A DNA stretch of 25,658 nucleotides from Bacillota bacterium (lineage in GTDB: Bacteria > Bacillota > Clostridia > Christensenellales > Aristaeellaceae). Numbering within the stretch: position 1 is the stretch's first letter; each line of letters starts with the position of its first letter. Shown here piece by piece: positions 1 through 8,379 of this stretch. The stretch lies in NCBI GenBank assembly GCA_023398575.1, contig JAEWSC010000074.1, positions 1 through 25,658 on the forward strand, written 5' to 3'. The position numbers and the translations under genes were made by a program. The notes under the pieces are model-generated. The model made no database searches. It worked only from the letters and a program-made list of their open reading frames with translations, and was not told where the DNA came from.

Positions 1-283
1 TTGTAAGCCCTGCCATCATGCTGTACAGGCTCTGCGCCCAGCCCCGCAATATGCTGGCCTGCCGCGGAAGCGCCTCCGGCTGTATGTTCCTGGCCGAATC
101 ATGAGCATCCTTGACCAGAATTTCATCTGCGCCACCTAATGCGGCCCCGTCACAGGCAGCGGATACCTCCCTGGTCATTTGCTTCGCAAAGGGAGCATAA
201 TCCGGCTTTGTCTTCTCAGTTTCATCCCAGTGTACAATGCCACAAGTACCTTCCATATCCGCCGAGATAAAGATGCGTTTCAT
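1..283 (-). CDS. dppA: M55 family D-aminopeptidase, DppA-like (3' part missing)
   Basis: The first 94 codons can be read from an ATG at 283; the rest lies beyond the window. The N-terminus MKRIFISADMEGTCGIVHW is typical of M55 zinc peptidases (DppA), which release N-terminal D-amino acids such as D-Ala from short peptides. Asp9 and Glu11 (in SADMEG) and His61 (in KDAHDSA) line up with zinc ligands known in Bacillus DppA (D8, E10, H60). A ribosome site AAAGGA overlaps the end of the upstream M20 gene; the gap is only 5 nt, so the two are surely co-transcribed. With alanine racemase upstream, a role in using or recycling D-Ala peptides is a reasonable inference. The family call is firm; the exact substrate is not known. 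Confidence 0.88.
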   Translation of the reverse strand, partial: MKRIFISADMEGTCGIVHWDETEKTKPDYAPFAKQMTREVSAACDGAALGGADEILVKDAHDSARNIQPEALPRQASILRGWAQSLYSMMAGLT

Positions 284-288
284 ACGGT

Positions 289-1458
289 TCATCCTTTCAG
301 TAATGTAAGCATCATTGCCGTCTGAAGCGCAACGCCGACCGGCAAACAGCTTTCATCCACAGTAAAATCACACATGTGCAACGCTGGTCCTACGCCACAT
401 CCCAAATCATAGTACACGCCCGGCGTATTGGCAATGAAGAAGCTGAAACTTTCCACACCCATGCTAGGGTAAGGACGAGTGACAATGCGGCCTTCGCCTA
501 CCATGTCTTTTGCCAGTGAAAGGAACTGCTCATGCAGCGCCTCGTCATTTATTACAGCTGGATATCCATCCAGCACCTCAACTTCTGCACTGCCACCCAT
601 TGCCTCTGCAATAGACTTTGGTATGGTATATAGCTTTTGCTTGAGAAGCGCTCTGGTCTCGGGCTTAAGCGTTCGAAGTGTTCCCTCCAACCGCACCTGA
701 TCACAGATTACATTCCGGGCCGTGCCACCTGTTATTTTGCCAAAGGTCACCACGGCACTGTCCAGGGGGGAAACATTGCGGCTAACCAATGTATGCAGCG
801 CAGTCAGAATTTGTGCGGAAATCGCTACAGTGTCCACACCGCGCTCTGGATATGCGCCATGGCAGCCTTTGCCCGTTATGGTTATGTTAATGGCGTTGCT
901 GGAACCGCTGACGCTGCCTGGTTTGGTGAATACAACGCCGGGCGGCTGATCCGGCAGCATATGCAGACCGAAGACAGCATCCACATGAGGGTTTTCCATG
1001 CAACCGGCAGCTACCATATCCTGCGCTCCACCTATCGTTTCTTCCGCAGGCTCAAACAATAGCTTTACATTACCGTGCATCTGGTCCCGGTATTCCGTCA
1101 GCAACTTTGCCGCACCTAAAGCAATGGCCATGTGGGCATCATGGCCGCAGGCATGCATTTTGCCAGATTCTCGGGAGGCAAATGGCAGGCCCGTGGTTTC
1201 TTGCACAGGCAGACCGTCCATATCGGCACGCAGCGCAATGGTTTTCCCGGGAAATGTACCACGGATCAGACCGACAACGGCATACTGGCCAGGGTAAGTA
1301 ACTGTTTCAATGCCCATATCAGCAAGCTGCTTCAGCAAATACCGCTGCGTGTTTTCCTCATACCCCCCCAGTTCCGGGTGCATATGCAATTCTCTGCGCC
1401 TTTCAATCACCCAGGATGCGATTTCCTGGGCCTTTTGACGTATTATCTCATTCTTCAC
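289..1458 (-). CDS. M20 family metallopeptidase / N-acyl-amino-acid amidohydrolase
   Basis: A 389-residue M20D-type zinc amidohydrolase (hippurate hydrolase / IAA-amino-acid hydrolase / N-acetyl-amino-acid deacetylase group). Visible motifs, numbered from the GTG start: HMHPELGG at about 25-32, RADMDGLP at 77-84, the metal site HACGHDAH at 102-109, FEPAEE at 135-140 with the catalytic glutamate pair, GLHM at about 164, and ALHMCDF near the C-terminus with the last His ligand. I place the start at GTG 1458 rather than ATG 1476, because GGGGGAG sits 6 nt before the GTG and the ATG has no such site. The gene then overlaps the end of alr by 11 nt. It is probably cytoplasmic and removes acyl or aminoacyl groups. 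It lies in the alr-M20-dppA run, so D-amino-acid or peptidoglycan-derived substrates are possible but unproven. Confidence 0.9.
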   Translation of the reverse strand: MKNEIIRQKAQEIASWVIERRRELHMHPELGGYEENTQRYLLKQLADMGIETVTYPGQYAVVGLIRGTFPGKTIALRADMDGLPVQETTGLPFASRESGKMHACGHDAHMAIALGAAKLLTEYRDQMHGNVKLLFEPAEETIGGAQDMVAAGCMENPHVDAVFGLHMLPDQPPGVVFTKPGSVSGSSNAINITITGKGCHGAYPERGVDTVAISAQILTALHTLVSRNVSPLDSAVVTFGKITGGTARNVICDQVRLEGTLRTLKPETRALLKQKLYTIPKSIAEAMGGSAEVEVLDGYPAVINDEALHEQFLSLAKDMVGEGRIVTRPYPSMGVESFSFFIANTPGVYYDLGCGVGPALHMCDFTVDESCLPVGVALQTAMMLTLLKG

Positions 1459-2620
1459 GCGCTGCTCCCCCTTCATACATCAAATAATCGACTACATCAA
1501 TTACTTTTCCATTGCGCATATACACCCTGGGCGGTCTCCGGCTCATGATGGTGATCGCTTCATTCCGGTTGGTATTGGCCCAATCGGCATATTGCATGTA
1601 GCTGATGCCCCCGCCCAATAGCACCGTTTCATCTCCTTCGCATACGCCTGGTATATCCGTTACGTCCACCATCATCTGATCCATGCACACAAGCCCTAAT
1701 ACTGGCGCAAGTTGGCCCCTGATCATGACGCTGGCCACACGGGACATGCACCTAGGATACCCATCTCCATAACCCGCACAAAGCGTGGCGATAACACTGT
1801 CCCGCACAAGGGGGGCCTTATCGTCATAGCCCACCGTCTCCCCTGCCTTCACAGGAAGCACCTGCGCGACCCTTGTCTTTAAGCATAGTGCTTCTTTGGT
1901 GATAAAATCCATGTGCTGGCTGCTCAAGGGCCGTACACCATACAAAAATGCACCGACCCGCACACGCTGGTATCTCCATTGCGGATACCGTGTCAAGCCT
2001 ATGGAATCGCACAGGTGCATTTCCGGTATATGCAAACCTTCCTTTAGCAAGGTATCATACAGCCCCCGAAGCACATCATGCTGCAGTTGGTCCCGCTCCC
2101 CATTGGTAAGTGCCAGGTGGGAATACAAACCCTGTATTTGCACATTCTTCATCCGGCTGATAGCAAGAATATCACTTACAGCCTGTGGACCTGGGATAAA
2201 CCCAAGCCTGTGCATACCCGTATCTACTTTAACGTGAAGGATCGCTTTTGATCCTAATAAAGCGGCGGCGGAATTTGCCATAGCCGCCTGCTGATGGGAT
2301 GCGACAGTGAGGTGTATTCCCTGCCTAATGGCCTCTGGCAGTGCCTCTTCCTCGGTTACGGTCATGACAAGAATTTCGCTTGTTATACCTGCTCTGCGCA
2401 GCTCAAATGCTTCCCGAATACAACTTACGGCAAAACTTTGCGCGCCGGCGGCCTGAAGAGTCCGTGCAATCTGCACAGCGCCGTGGCCATATGCATTGGA
2501 TTTTAATACGCATGTCAACTTTGTGCCTTCACCGCATAGTTTGTATGCTTCCTTATAATTATGCACAATAGCATCCAGGTCAATTTCTATCCATGTTCTT
2601 TGCAGGAAAGAGGTTTGCAT
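1448..2620 (-). CDS. alr: Alanine racemase
   Basis: A 390-residue PLP enzyme that interconverts L- and D-alanine for peptidoglycan. The N-terminal TIM barrel carries the PLP lysine Lys40 in VLKSNAYGHG. The second catalytic base, a tyrosine, lies in the C-terminal beta domain in GYGDGYPR (283-290). VCMDQMMVDVT (311-321) is the conserved segment after it. HVKVDTGMHRLG (129-140) and RVGAFLYG (221-228) are also family blocks. Length is normal. The start ATG has AAGGATC about 6 nt upstream. It is the first gene of a minus-strand run with the M20 amidohydrolase and DppA. That placement hints at a dedicated D-Ala salvage role, although it could equally be the housekeeping racemase. A T9 run on this strand lies at 2680-2688, between this gene and the thioesterase. 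Confidence 0.96.
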   Translation of the reverse strand: MQTSFLQRTWIEIDLDAIVHNYKEAYKLCGEGTKLTCVLKSNAYGHGAVQIARTLQAAGAQSFAVSCIREAFELRRAGITSEILVMTVTEEEALPEAIRQGIHLTVASHQQAAMANSAAALLGSKAILHVKVDTGMHRLGFIPGPQAVSDILAISRMKNVQIQGLYSHLALTNGERDQLQHDVLRGLYDTLLKEGLHIPEMHLCDSIGLTRYPQWRYQRVRVGAFLYGVRPLSSQHMDFITKEALCLKTRVAQVLPVKAGETVGYDDKAPLVRDSVIATLCAGYGDGYPRCMSRVASVMIRGQLAPVLGLVCMDQMMVDVTDIPGVCEGDETVLLGGGISYMQYADWANTNRNEAITIMSRRPPRVYMRNGKVIDVVDYLMYEGGAAREE

Positions 2621-2694
2621 GATTTGATCCTTCCATCCTTCATCCTTGGGAAATGCATTGGGAAACTCCTGCTTCTAAGAAAAAAAAACACTTG

Positions 2695-3066
2695 TCACAC
2701 ACGCTTTGCGTTGACCTTTTCCATAAAGCGATCCGCTTTTACTGCTATACGTTGGTGAAAAGCTTTGCCAATGACGCCTGCTTCATCATAAGCCGTAATC
2801 TCAAATTCGTAACTGCGCCCTTCCTGGCTTACCACCTTCGCCTCCGCCCAAACGCGCATGCCAAGTGGAGTGGCAGCCTCATGGCTTACTTCAATCCTTA
2901 CACCAACGGTGGTTACACCACTGTCCAAGCTGCCTTCCAATGCATTGCAAGCCGCCTTTTCCATCAACGCTACGAGCGCTGGTGTAGCATACACCTTCAA
3001 ACTTCCGCTGCCCAGATGCTGTGCAGTCAATTCTTCCGTAACAAAGGTTTCATATTTTCCGGTCAT
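2695..3066 (-). CDS. Thioesterase, FlK-like hotdog fold
   Basis: A 123-residue single-domain hotdog protein of the kind annotated as fluoroacetyl-CoA-thioesterase-like. The N-terminal ATPALVALMEKAA segment contains the Thr and Glu, and EVSHEAATP contains the His, of the Thr-Glu-His triad known in FlK. LGMRVWAEAKVVSQEGR and YDEAGVIGKAFHQR match the conserved core strands. The actual acyl-CoA substrate cannot be read from sequence; most relatives are general housekeeping thioesterases, not fluoroacetate enzymes. The ATG overlaps the stop of the upstream ybaK-like gene (ATGA) and is preceded by GAGGAGGAG, so translation of the two is coupled. Confidence 0.85.
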   Translation of the reverse strand: MTGKYETFVTEELTAQHLGSGSLKVYATPALVALMEKAACNALEGSLDSGVTTVGVRIEVSHEAATPLGMRVWAEAKVVSQEGRSYEFEITAYDEAGVIGKAFHQRIAVKADRFMEKVNAKRV

Positions 3067-3551
3067 GCAATCTCCTCCTCATTCCAGCCTTTGCACACAT
3101 CCACCCACCCTGCGCTTTGGCTTGTCAGAAACAGTTCATCCATGGTCATCTCCACAGCGCTGCTACTTGTGCCACAGGCGGGATACACCGTATGAAAACG
3201 CTTCAGTGATTCGTCCAAATAAACCTTCACACTCGGGTTTTCAATAGCGAATGGACAAACACCGCCTACCGCATGGCCAATTATTTCTGCAACCTGCTCA
3301 TGCGCCAACATGCGTGCTTTCAAGCCAAAGGTCAATTTATATTTGGCGTTATCAATTCGTGCATCGCCGGCCGCCACTAAAAGAATGGGGCCATCCGCAC
3401 CCTGCAGTGATAATGTTTTGGCGATTCTCGCTTCCTGCGTATGAAGCGCCAACGCGGCCAGTTCTACTGTAGCGCTGGATGCACTAAACTCCAGCACACG
3501 GCCTGCCATGCCATAACGGTCTAAATATGCTTTCACCCGCTCTATCGACAT
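3063..3551 (-). CDS. YbaK/EbsC-family aminoacyl-tRNA deacylase
   Basis: A 162-residue single-domain protein of the YbaK/ProX superfamily, which hydrolyses mischarged tRNAs (typically Cys- or Ala-tRNAPro) in trans. Supporting blocks are ARIAKTLSL, with the conserved catalytic lysine (about residue 45), GPILLVAAGDARID, and GHAVGGVCPFAI, the signature glycine-proline loop near residue 115. Length fits stand-alone members. The start ATG has AAGGAAG upstream. It is followed at once by the thioesterase gene with a 4-nt overlap. It is likely cytoplasmic and a translation quality-control factor; the tRNA specificity is not predictable here. Confidence 0.88.
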   Translation of the reverse strand: MSIERVKAYLDRYGMAGRVLEFSASSATVELAALALHTQEARIAKTLSLQGADGPILLVAAGDARIDNAKYKLTFGLKARMLAHEQVAEIIGHAVGGVCPFAIENPSVKVYLDESLKRFHTVYPACGTSSSAVEMTMDELFLTSQSAGWVDVCKGWNEEEIA

Positions 3552-3886
3552 GATATCGCTTCCTTATCATAAGAAATATAAACGGATTCATGATATTCTA
3601 TCAGGAAATGCCTGTCAAGGCCACAACCGGGAAAGGCGTAAATTTCCTTGTAGCGGGCCAGGCATAGGTGAAATGAGAAGTAAAAGCAGCCAAGCTACCC
3701 ATGTAAAAATAGGGGTATTGGAGGCAAACTCGCCCAGACATTGTCTAAGTAAGCATAGTACAAACAACGCAGCCCTTGCGCCAGACCTGTCGCAAGGGCT
3801 TGTATTGCTAGTTATCTCGATCTCACTTGAGGATAGTCTAAAGAATTCATTGATAGACAACTCATACTGTAATCATAGAAATCATT
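3552..3886. other. Intergenic region with palindromes, no credible gene
   Basis: This 335-nt gap separates the ABC exporter operon from the ybaK gene. It contains the strong hairpin listed separately at 3771-3800 and a shorter AGACA-T-TGTCT palindrome near 3736-3746. An 81-codon hydrophobic reading frame on the minus strand and a 124-codon frame on the plus strand exist, but neither looks like a known protein or has a convincing ribosome site. It could be a degraded repeat element; nothing in it can be named. Confidence 0.4.
3771..3800. terminator. Hairpin, possible terminator of the ABC exporter operon
   Basis: Perfect 10-bp stem AGCCCTTGCG/CGCAAGGGCT with a 10-nt loop. It lies about 85 nt beyond the stop of the last ABC permease gene (minus strand). 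The run after it is only moderately T-rich (GCGTTGTTTG), so it may be a weak terminator or part of a repeat element. Confidence 0.45.
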
Positions 3887-5068
3887 TTAGGCCACACCGC
3901 CAGCGGAACGCTTTTTTGCAATAGCCAACGCAGTTAACAAAGCTGCGGCACCAAACCCAAACATGATTAGTATATTCATAAGGATCGGGCTGACCTCACC
4001 AATTGAAAAGCCTCTTAAGGCTGATATGGTATGATTGTTTTTGATAAACCAGTAATTGGGTGTAAAACTGGCGATGGATAATACCGTTTTATCCAGCATT
4101 GCCTGAGGGACAAATGCACCGGACAGAAAGCTGAACGCCAACGTCAGTGTATTTTGAAGTGGTGCCTGGGCGGAACGCTTCTTGATTAACGAGCCAAGCA
4201 AGAAACTGATTCCAAGCGCCGACAGCATATATGCAAAGGAGTTCAGGCACAACCAAATGCCTTTTGCACTCAGCATGTCTTTATGGTAAATAACAACGGC
4301 CATACCGGAAAGCAGCGCCCAGCAAACTGCACCGAATACAATGTTCGCAAGAAACATCTGCAGGTTCATGTTATATATAGGCAGCGGAGCGCAAAGATTT
4401 CGGCGTTTAAGATCAGTTTCATTGAACGAAAGCATAAAGGTTGTCACGCCAAGAATCAATACCGCGAATAGAGAATAGGACATATAGTTAAAAACATAAA
4501 TGTGCACACCGTCAGTGTTCATTACCGGCGTCTTGGTGCTGACCTGAATAGGCGCAGCCTGATTCAAATCATTGCGTATGAGATTAGCAATTTCAGGAAG
4601 GTCATTGCTCTTGCCATATTTCACATACAATGCAGCTGTGGAGAAATATTTGTCCACCAATTCCCCCAATAGCACAGCCTGAGTAGAATCCGGCGTTCCT
4701 GCAGCCTCCAGTGCCATGTCATCACCATTCAAAAACGCCTGTGTAAAGCCTTCTGGAACCCTCACCGCGTACTCTACCGTGTGGAAAAACAAAGCATCTT
4801 TCAAAGCATCGCCATCGGCATTGATATCTACCATGGATGCATGCTCTGCAATGAAATTTCTAAACCCATCCAGCAGAGGATTCTCTTCATCCATATTGAT
4901 GATTGCAGCCTTTGGCTTGACCGCAGAAAATGAAGCCGACTGAGAAGGAACCGAGCTTGTAAAAAAGGTTGACATCATGAAGGTCAGCAGCAGAAAAATC
5001 ATTAAGTACATGATCAACTGCCCTCGATTGTTACGGATAACTTTGAAATACACCTTAAAGACTTGCAT
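3887..5068 (-). CDS. ABC-2 type transporter permease (second permease)
   Basis: A 393-residue membrane subunit of an ABC exporter. One membrane segment near residues 15-35 is followed by a large extracytoplasmic domain (about 36-190), then about five segments from near residue 195 to the end. This is the ABC2_membrane_3 layout found in antibiotic and lipid exporters. The soluble part holds the AAIINMDEENPLL and VRVPEGFTQAFLNGD blocks common in this family. The start has AAGGAGG 7 nt upstream and overlaps the preceding permease gene by 14 nt. With its paralogue and the ATPase it should form one exporter, like LnrN/LnrM with LnrL of Bacillus subtilis. That comparison rests on gene order and topology, not on an alignment. 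Confidence 0.88.
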   Translation of the reverse strand: MQVFKVYFKVIRNNRGQLIMYLMIFLLLTFMMSTFFTSSVPSQSASFSAVKPKAAIINMDEENPLLDGFRNFIAEHASMVDINADGDALKDALFFHTVEYAVRVPEGFTQAFLNGDDMALEAAGTPDSTQAVLLGELVDKYFSTAALYVKYGKSNDLPEIANLIRNDLNQAAPIQVSTKTPVMNTDGVHIYVFNYMSYSLFAVLILGVTTFMLSFNETDLKRRNLCAPLPIYNMNLQMFLANIVFGAVCWALLSGMAVVIYHKDMLSAKGIWLCLNSFAYMLSALGISFLLGSLIKKRSAQAPLQNTLTLAFSFLSGAFVPQAMLDKTVLSIASFTPNYWFIKNNHTISALRGFSIGEVSPILMNILIMFGFGAAALLTALAIAKKRSAGGVA

Positions 5069-6191
5069 ACTTGCGCCTCCTTATGGCACGGAATATCAGC
5101 AGGCAGAAAAGAACTGAAAAGGCAACCAATAGGCCTGCGTTCAGCCAGAAACGTTCATGGGTTTCATAATAATAAAGGGCATAAAATCCATCCGCAATTA
5201 GCGTAGCTGGATTGATATACAAGGATGGCGGAAAAGCTTTGGCGGCAAGGTATTTTATTTCAACCATCATCAATCCTGAAAAGAAGGAAAGCACCATGCT
5301 GACGGAAATCAGTATACCGGTTATGACCGCTTCGCTTTTTCGGCCAACAGCCGCCACTGCTGCGCCAAAGGTGACGCCCATGAAACTGCCGATGAGGCTT
5401 AGCAAAAGTACATAACCCATCTGACTCCCGAAATTCACATTCAATGCAAACCGCATAAATGCTAGTACAATCAGCATTTCGCAGTACTGAATCACCATTG
5501 CAGCGCTGATTCCAGCCAGAAAAACCTTCAGCTTGTGAATGGGCGCAACACATACCCTGGCCCCTTGTGCAGATAGGTTTGCCTGGATATCCATCACCTC
5601 TTGGGCACCCCAGAAGCTGCCATACATGCACGCCATTGCAAGCAAGGCGTAAAAGAAAGCCAGCAGTGTTTCTGGTTCAGGCATTCCGCTCAGCGGCTTT
5701 ACATAAGCCTTCTGGGCAGACAGATCATACATTAGCCCTGTGAATGCAGCCGTGGGATTTTGGGCAATCAGCGTCTTTGCGGTTTGTGTCATCTGAAGAT
5801 AGCTATCCAGAAAAGATTTCAAGATTGTCTGCCCTATGCCAGCCGAACTGACCGTCGCATGCAGGCCGCCTTGCGCATCCACAATCCCCACAGCAGCACC
5901 AGTATCAAGTAACTGCTGAGCCTTTTCCTGATTGACCACCGTCACCTGAAATAAAGCGTCATCCCCAGCTGAAACTGACTGCAGTACATTTCGAAAACCT
6001 GCATCTGAACGATATGCCTCGCTATCAACCACAGCAATTGGAATCTTGCGGAATGTTTCGGCGGTATACAGGTTGGAAAACGCCAAGCTGAAAAAGATGG
6101 ACATGAGAATCGGAAACAGCATCGTCCAGAAAACCATTTGCCGGTTCCGCAAAAGATACCTCAACCGATACGAAAAAACATGGCGGAACAT
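5055..6191 (-). CDS. ABC-2 type transporter permease (first permease)
   Basis: A 378-residue paralogue of the next gene: one membrane segment at about 19-40, an extracytoplasmic domain to about 175 (with IPIAVVDSEAYRSDAGFRN), then about five or six segments. The C-terminus RAIRRRKYASL is basic and cytoplasmic. The start ATG is preceded by TAGGAGGAG and lies 10 nt after the ATPase stop; the 3' end overlaps the second permease by 14 nt. A heterodimeric permease with a single ATPase gene is the usual design of the LnrLMN (linearmycin) and related peptide/polyene resistance exporters. The substrate cannot be read from sequence. Confidence 0.88.
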   Translation of the reverse strand: MFRHVFSYRLRYLLRNRQMVFWTMLFPILMSIFFSLAFSNLYTAETFRKIPIAVVDSEAYRSDAGFRNVLQSVSAGDDALFQVTVVNQEKAQQLLDTGAAVGIVDAQGGLHATVSSAGIGQTILKSFLDSYLQMTQTAKTLIAQNPTAAFTGLMYDLSAQKAYVKPLSGMPEPETLLAFFYALLAMACMYGSFWGAQEVMDIQANLSAQGARVCVAPIHKLKVFLAGISAAMVIQYCEMLIVLAFMRFALNVNFGSQMGYVLLLSLIGSFMGVTFGAAVAAVGRKSEAVITGILISVSMVLSFFSGLMMVEIKYLAAKAFPPSLYINPATLIADGFYALYYYETHERFWLNAGLLVAFSVLFCLLIFRAIRRRKYASL

Positions 6192-6201
6192 GTTACTCCT
6201 C

Positions 6202-7134
6202 CTAATCCCTCAGCTGTTTGCCCGTGATTTCAAGGAACACATCGTTCAATGTGGGCAAAACAGAATATACGTGGCCAAATGAAACGTTGTTGTTCTTCAG
6301 GCAATCCAACAGGCGCAATAGGTTCCTGGCGCCGCTTGCGAATTTTACTGTCAGCTCGCGTCCGTCATATTCAGCAGTGTTGAACCCTGGTAGCGAGTGA
6401 ATTGACTCCATAGTTGCCTGCGGCAGATCCAGCACCTCGACGGTCACCTTTTCCCCCACATTGATCATAGCTTTCAATTCTTCCTTAGTGCCTTGGGCTA
6501 TTACCTGCCCTTTATCCATGATGGCAATGCGTGAGCAGATTTGCTCAACCTCCTCCATATAGTGGGAGGTATAGATGATGGTGGCCCCTTCCTTGTTCAA
6601 ACGCTGAATACCTTCCAGAATATTGTTTCGGCTTTGCGGGTCAACAGCTACGGTAGGTTCATCCAGCAGGATGAGCTTGGGTTTGTGTGCGATACCGCAA
6701 GCAATGTTTAGCCGGCGGAGTAAACCGCCGCTCAACTTTTTGGGATAGAACTTCTTAAAATCCTGCAGCCCCACAAATGCGATAGCCTCCTGAACAAGAG
6801 CCGTACGTTTGGCTTTATCCTGAATATATAGGCCACAGAAATAGTCGATATTCTCTTGCACCGTAAGCTCATTGAAAACAGCAACGTTTTGCATGACAAT
6901 ACCGATTTCACGCTTTAGGTCGTATGCATCCGGTGACATGGGCTTATCAAAGACACGGATGTCACCTTTGTCGTATTTCAAAAGAGATAAAAGGCAGTTG
7001 ATCGCCGTTGTCTTGCCAGATCCATTCGGGCCTAGCAACCCAAATATTTCACCCTCCGCCACCTGTAAGTTCAAGTGATCCAGCGCGATTAAATCTCCAT
7101 ACCGTTTGACAAGATTGCTGATGGAAATAACCAT
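6202..7134 (-). CDS. ABC transporter ATP-binding protein
   Basis: A 310-residue ATPase. Walker A is GPNGSGKTT (35-43), the Q-loop Gln is at 82, the signature LSGG at 134-137, and Walker B LILLDEP at 154-160, with the switch His in IIYTSHYMEE. A C-terminal extension of about 80 residues (VTVEVLDLPQ onward) is typical of ATPases paired with ABC-2 permeases. It drives export by the two permeases encoded downstream. The chosen ATG at 7134 has GGAGGGG at good distance; an ATG five bases upstream is out of frame. It diverges from the histidine kinase gene, which suggests that the two-component system controls this operon. Confidence 0.95.
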   Translation of the reverse strand: MVISISNLVKRYGDLIALDHLNLQVAEGEIFGLLGPNGSGKTTAINCLLSLLKYDKGDIRVFDKPMSPDAYDLKREIGIVMQNVAVFNELTVQENIDYFCGLYIQDKAKRTALVQEAIAFVGLQDFKKFYPKKLSGGLLRRLNIACGIAHKPKLILLDEPTVAVDPQSRNNILEGIQRLNKEGATIIYTSHYMEEVEQICSRIAIMDKGQVIAQGTKEELKAMINVGEKVTVEVLDLPQATMESIHSLPGFNTAEYDGRELTVKFASGARNLLRLLDCLKNNNVSFGHVYSVLPTLNDVFLEITGKQLRD

Positions 7135-7150
7135 TTCATGTCCCCTCCTT

Positions 7151-7160
7151 GTTCATGAAC
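7151..7160. promoter_or_regulatory. Palindrome GTTCATGAAC in the divergent promoter region
   Basis: A perfect 10-bp palindrome just upstream of the ribosome site of the exporter operon. It would lie near the transcription start on the minus strand, where TACAAT can serve as a -10. It may be an operator; no regulator can be assigned. Confidence 0.3.
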
Positions 7161-7210
7161 ATTGTAATCTTTTTGACAATATTCAGGTAGTGAGGAACAG
7201 CCAAATCAAT

Positions 7211-7226
7211 TATGACATTTGTCATA
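7211..7226. promoter_or_regulatory. Inverted repeat TATGACA-TT-TGTCATA, candidate response-regulator site
   Basis: A perfect 7+7 inverted repeat with a 2-nt centre, between the divergent exporter and kinase genes and 19 nt upstream of the kinase -35. NarL/LiaR-type regulators bind inverted repeats as dimers, so this is the best candidate site for the response regulator encoded at 8376. Assignment is inference. Confidence 0.5.
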
Positions 7227-7245
7227 TAGAACAAATATCCAAGTC

Positions 7246-7274
7246 TTGTATAGCTTTTGAAATTGGCGTAAAAT
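7246..7274 (+). promoter_or_regulatory. Promoter of the histidine kinase/response regulator pair
   Basis: TTGTAT, a 17-nt spacer, then TAAAAT. The expected transcript start (about 7281) lies before GGAGGT at 7288-7293 and after the ATG at 7273. This argues that the kinase starts at the GTG at 7303, not at that ATG. Confidence 0.55.
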
Positions 7275-7302
7275 GGTGTACATATGCGGAGGTGCGTGTG
7301 TT

Positions 7303-8379
7303 GTGTTGGAACTGATGGATAAAGGCTATCTGCTTATCTGCTGCTTGGCTACAGGCCTTGTATACAATACTAATCCATTCATAGCCATACCGTTTTTGCT
7401 GTCCGTAGCACTCAGCGCAGCTAATACGTATCTAAATATCGTGTTCGTTCGCATCTTTAGCATTTGCACAATCTTTATTTTAGGAATATATGAACCGTCT
7501 TTCCTGCTATTTGTGCCATTGCTTTTTTACGATATTGTTATGACCCGGCAAATCTGGTACGCCCTATTGTTTATACCGATATTGATTATTCAAGTGCCCA
7601 AGCTCGGCTTACCCTTGGCGATATTTGTTGCCCTGTTTTCTGGTGCGGCATTTTTACTGAAGCAAAAAACGCAACGCTTTATAAATTTATCCGAAAGCCA
7701 TTATCAACTGCGGGATAGTGCAGCGGAGCTTAATATGATGCTAAACAATACAAACAAAGAGTTGAGAATCCATCAGGACGAACAGGTACACTCCGCCATG
7801 CTTATGGAGCGCAACCGGATCGCTAGAGAAATACACGATAATGTGGGGCATTTGTTGTCCAGTGCTATGCTGCAATTGGGCGCACTGCTTGCCGTGATAC
7901 AGGCAGAGGATGCAAAGGAACCGTTGCGCACACTGAAAAGCACCCTATCGGAAGCAATGGGAAGCATACGTCAAAGCGTACATGGCTTGCACGATGAGTC
8001 AATAGACCTGCAGATGGAGCTTGCAAGCCTCACGCGCAGTTTTACATTCTGCCAGTCTGTTTTGGCATACGACGTGGAATCAAATCCCGACAGGAGGATC
8101 AAATATGCTTTCCTTGCCGTAGTAAAAGAGGCGCTTTCGAATATTGCCAAGCATTCCAATGCAACCCATGTATCTATCACTATCCGGGAGCATCCTGCGC
8201 TGTACCAGTTGGATATTAGAGACAACGGAAAAAGCGCTTCCTATGATAAAGAAAATACCGGCGGCATTGGCATCATCAATATGTCGAACCGTATTGCCGA
8301 TCTGCATGGCCGGCTATTGATTACAACAGATGATGGATTTCACATCTTTATATCCATCCCAAAGGAGGGGTTGAAATGA
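7303..8379 (+). CDS. Sensor histidine kinase, NarL/LiaS-type (HisKA_3)
   Basis: About 358 residues from a GTG start, chosen because GGAGGT lies 9 nt upstream and the upstream ATG overlaps the promoter -10. The N-terminal third is hydrophobic, with about four to five membrane segments and almost no external loop, as in intramembrane-sensing kinases (DesK/LnrJ style). A coiled stretch leads to the dimerisation helix with the phospho-acceptor His178 in REIHDNVGHLLSS. The ATPase domain shows KEALSNIAKHSNA (N-box) and DNGKSASYDKENTGGIGI (G-boxes). It probably senses membrane-active compounds and controls the divergent exporter. It overlaps the regulator gene by 4 nt (ATGA). Confidence 0.92.
   Translation: MLELMDKGYLLICCLATGLVYNTNPFIAIPFLLSVALSAANTYLNIVFVRIFSICTIFILGIYEPSFLLFVPLLFYDIVMTRQIWYALLFIPILIIQVPKLGLPLAIFVALFSGAAFLLKQKTQRFINLSESHYQLRDSAAELNMMLNNTNKELRIHQDEQVHSAMLMERNRIAREIHDNVGHLLSSAMLQLGALLAVIQAEDAKEPLRTLKSTLSEAMGSIRQSVHGLHDESIDLQMELASLTRSFTFCQSVLAYDVESNPDRRIKYAFLAVVKEALSNIAKHSNATHVSITIREHPALYQLDIRDNGKSASYDKENTGGIGIINMSNRIADLHGRLLITTDDGFHIFISIPKEGLK

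Noticed and set aside
3615..3860. 81-codon hydrophobic ORF in the gap between the exporter and ybaK
   Set aside because: No ribosome site, odd composition and no family resemblance; the hairpin at 3771-3800 runs through it.
7273..7302. ATG at 7273 as start of the histidine kinase
   Set aside because: It overlaps the -10 of the promoter and lies before the ribosome site GGAGGT; GTG 7303 fits better.
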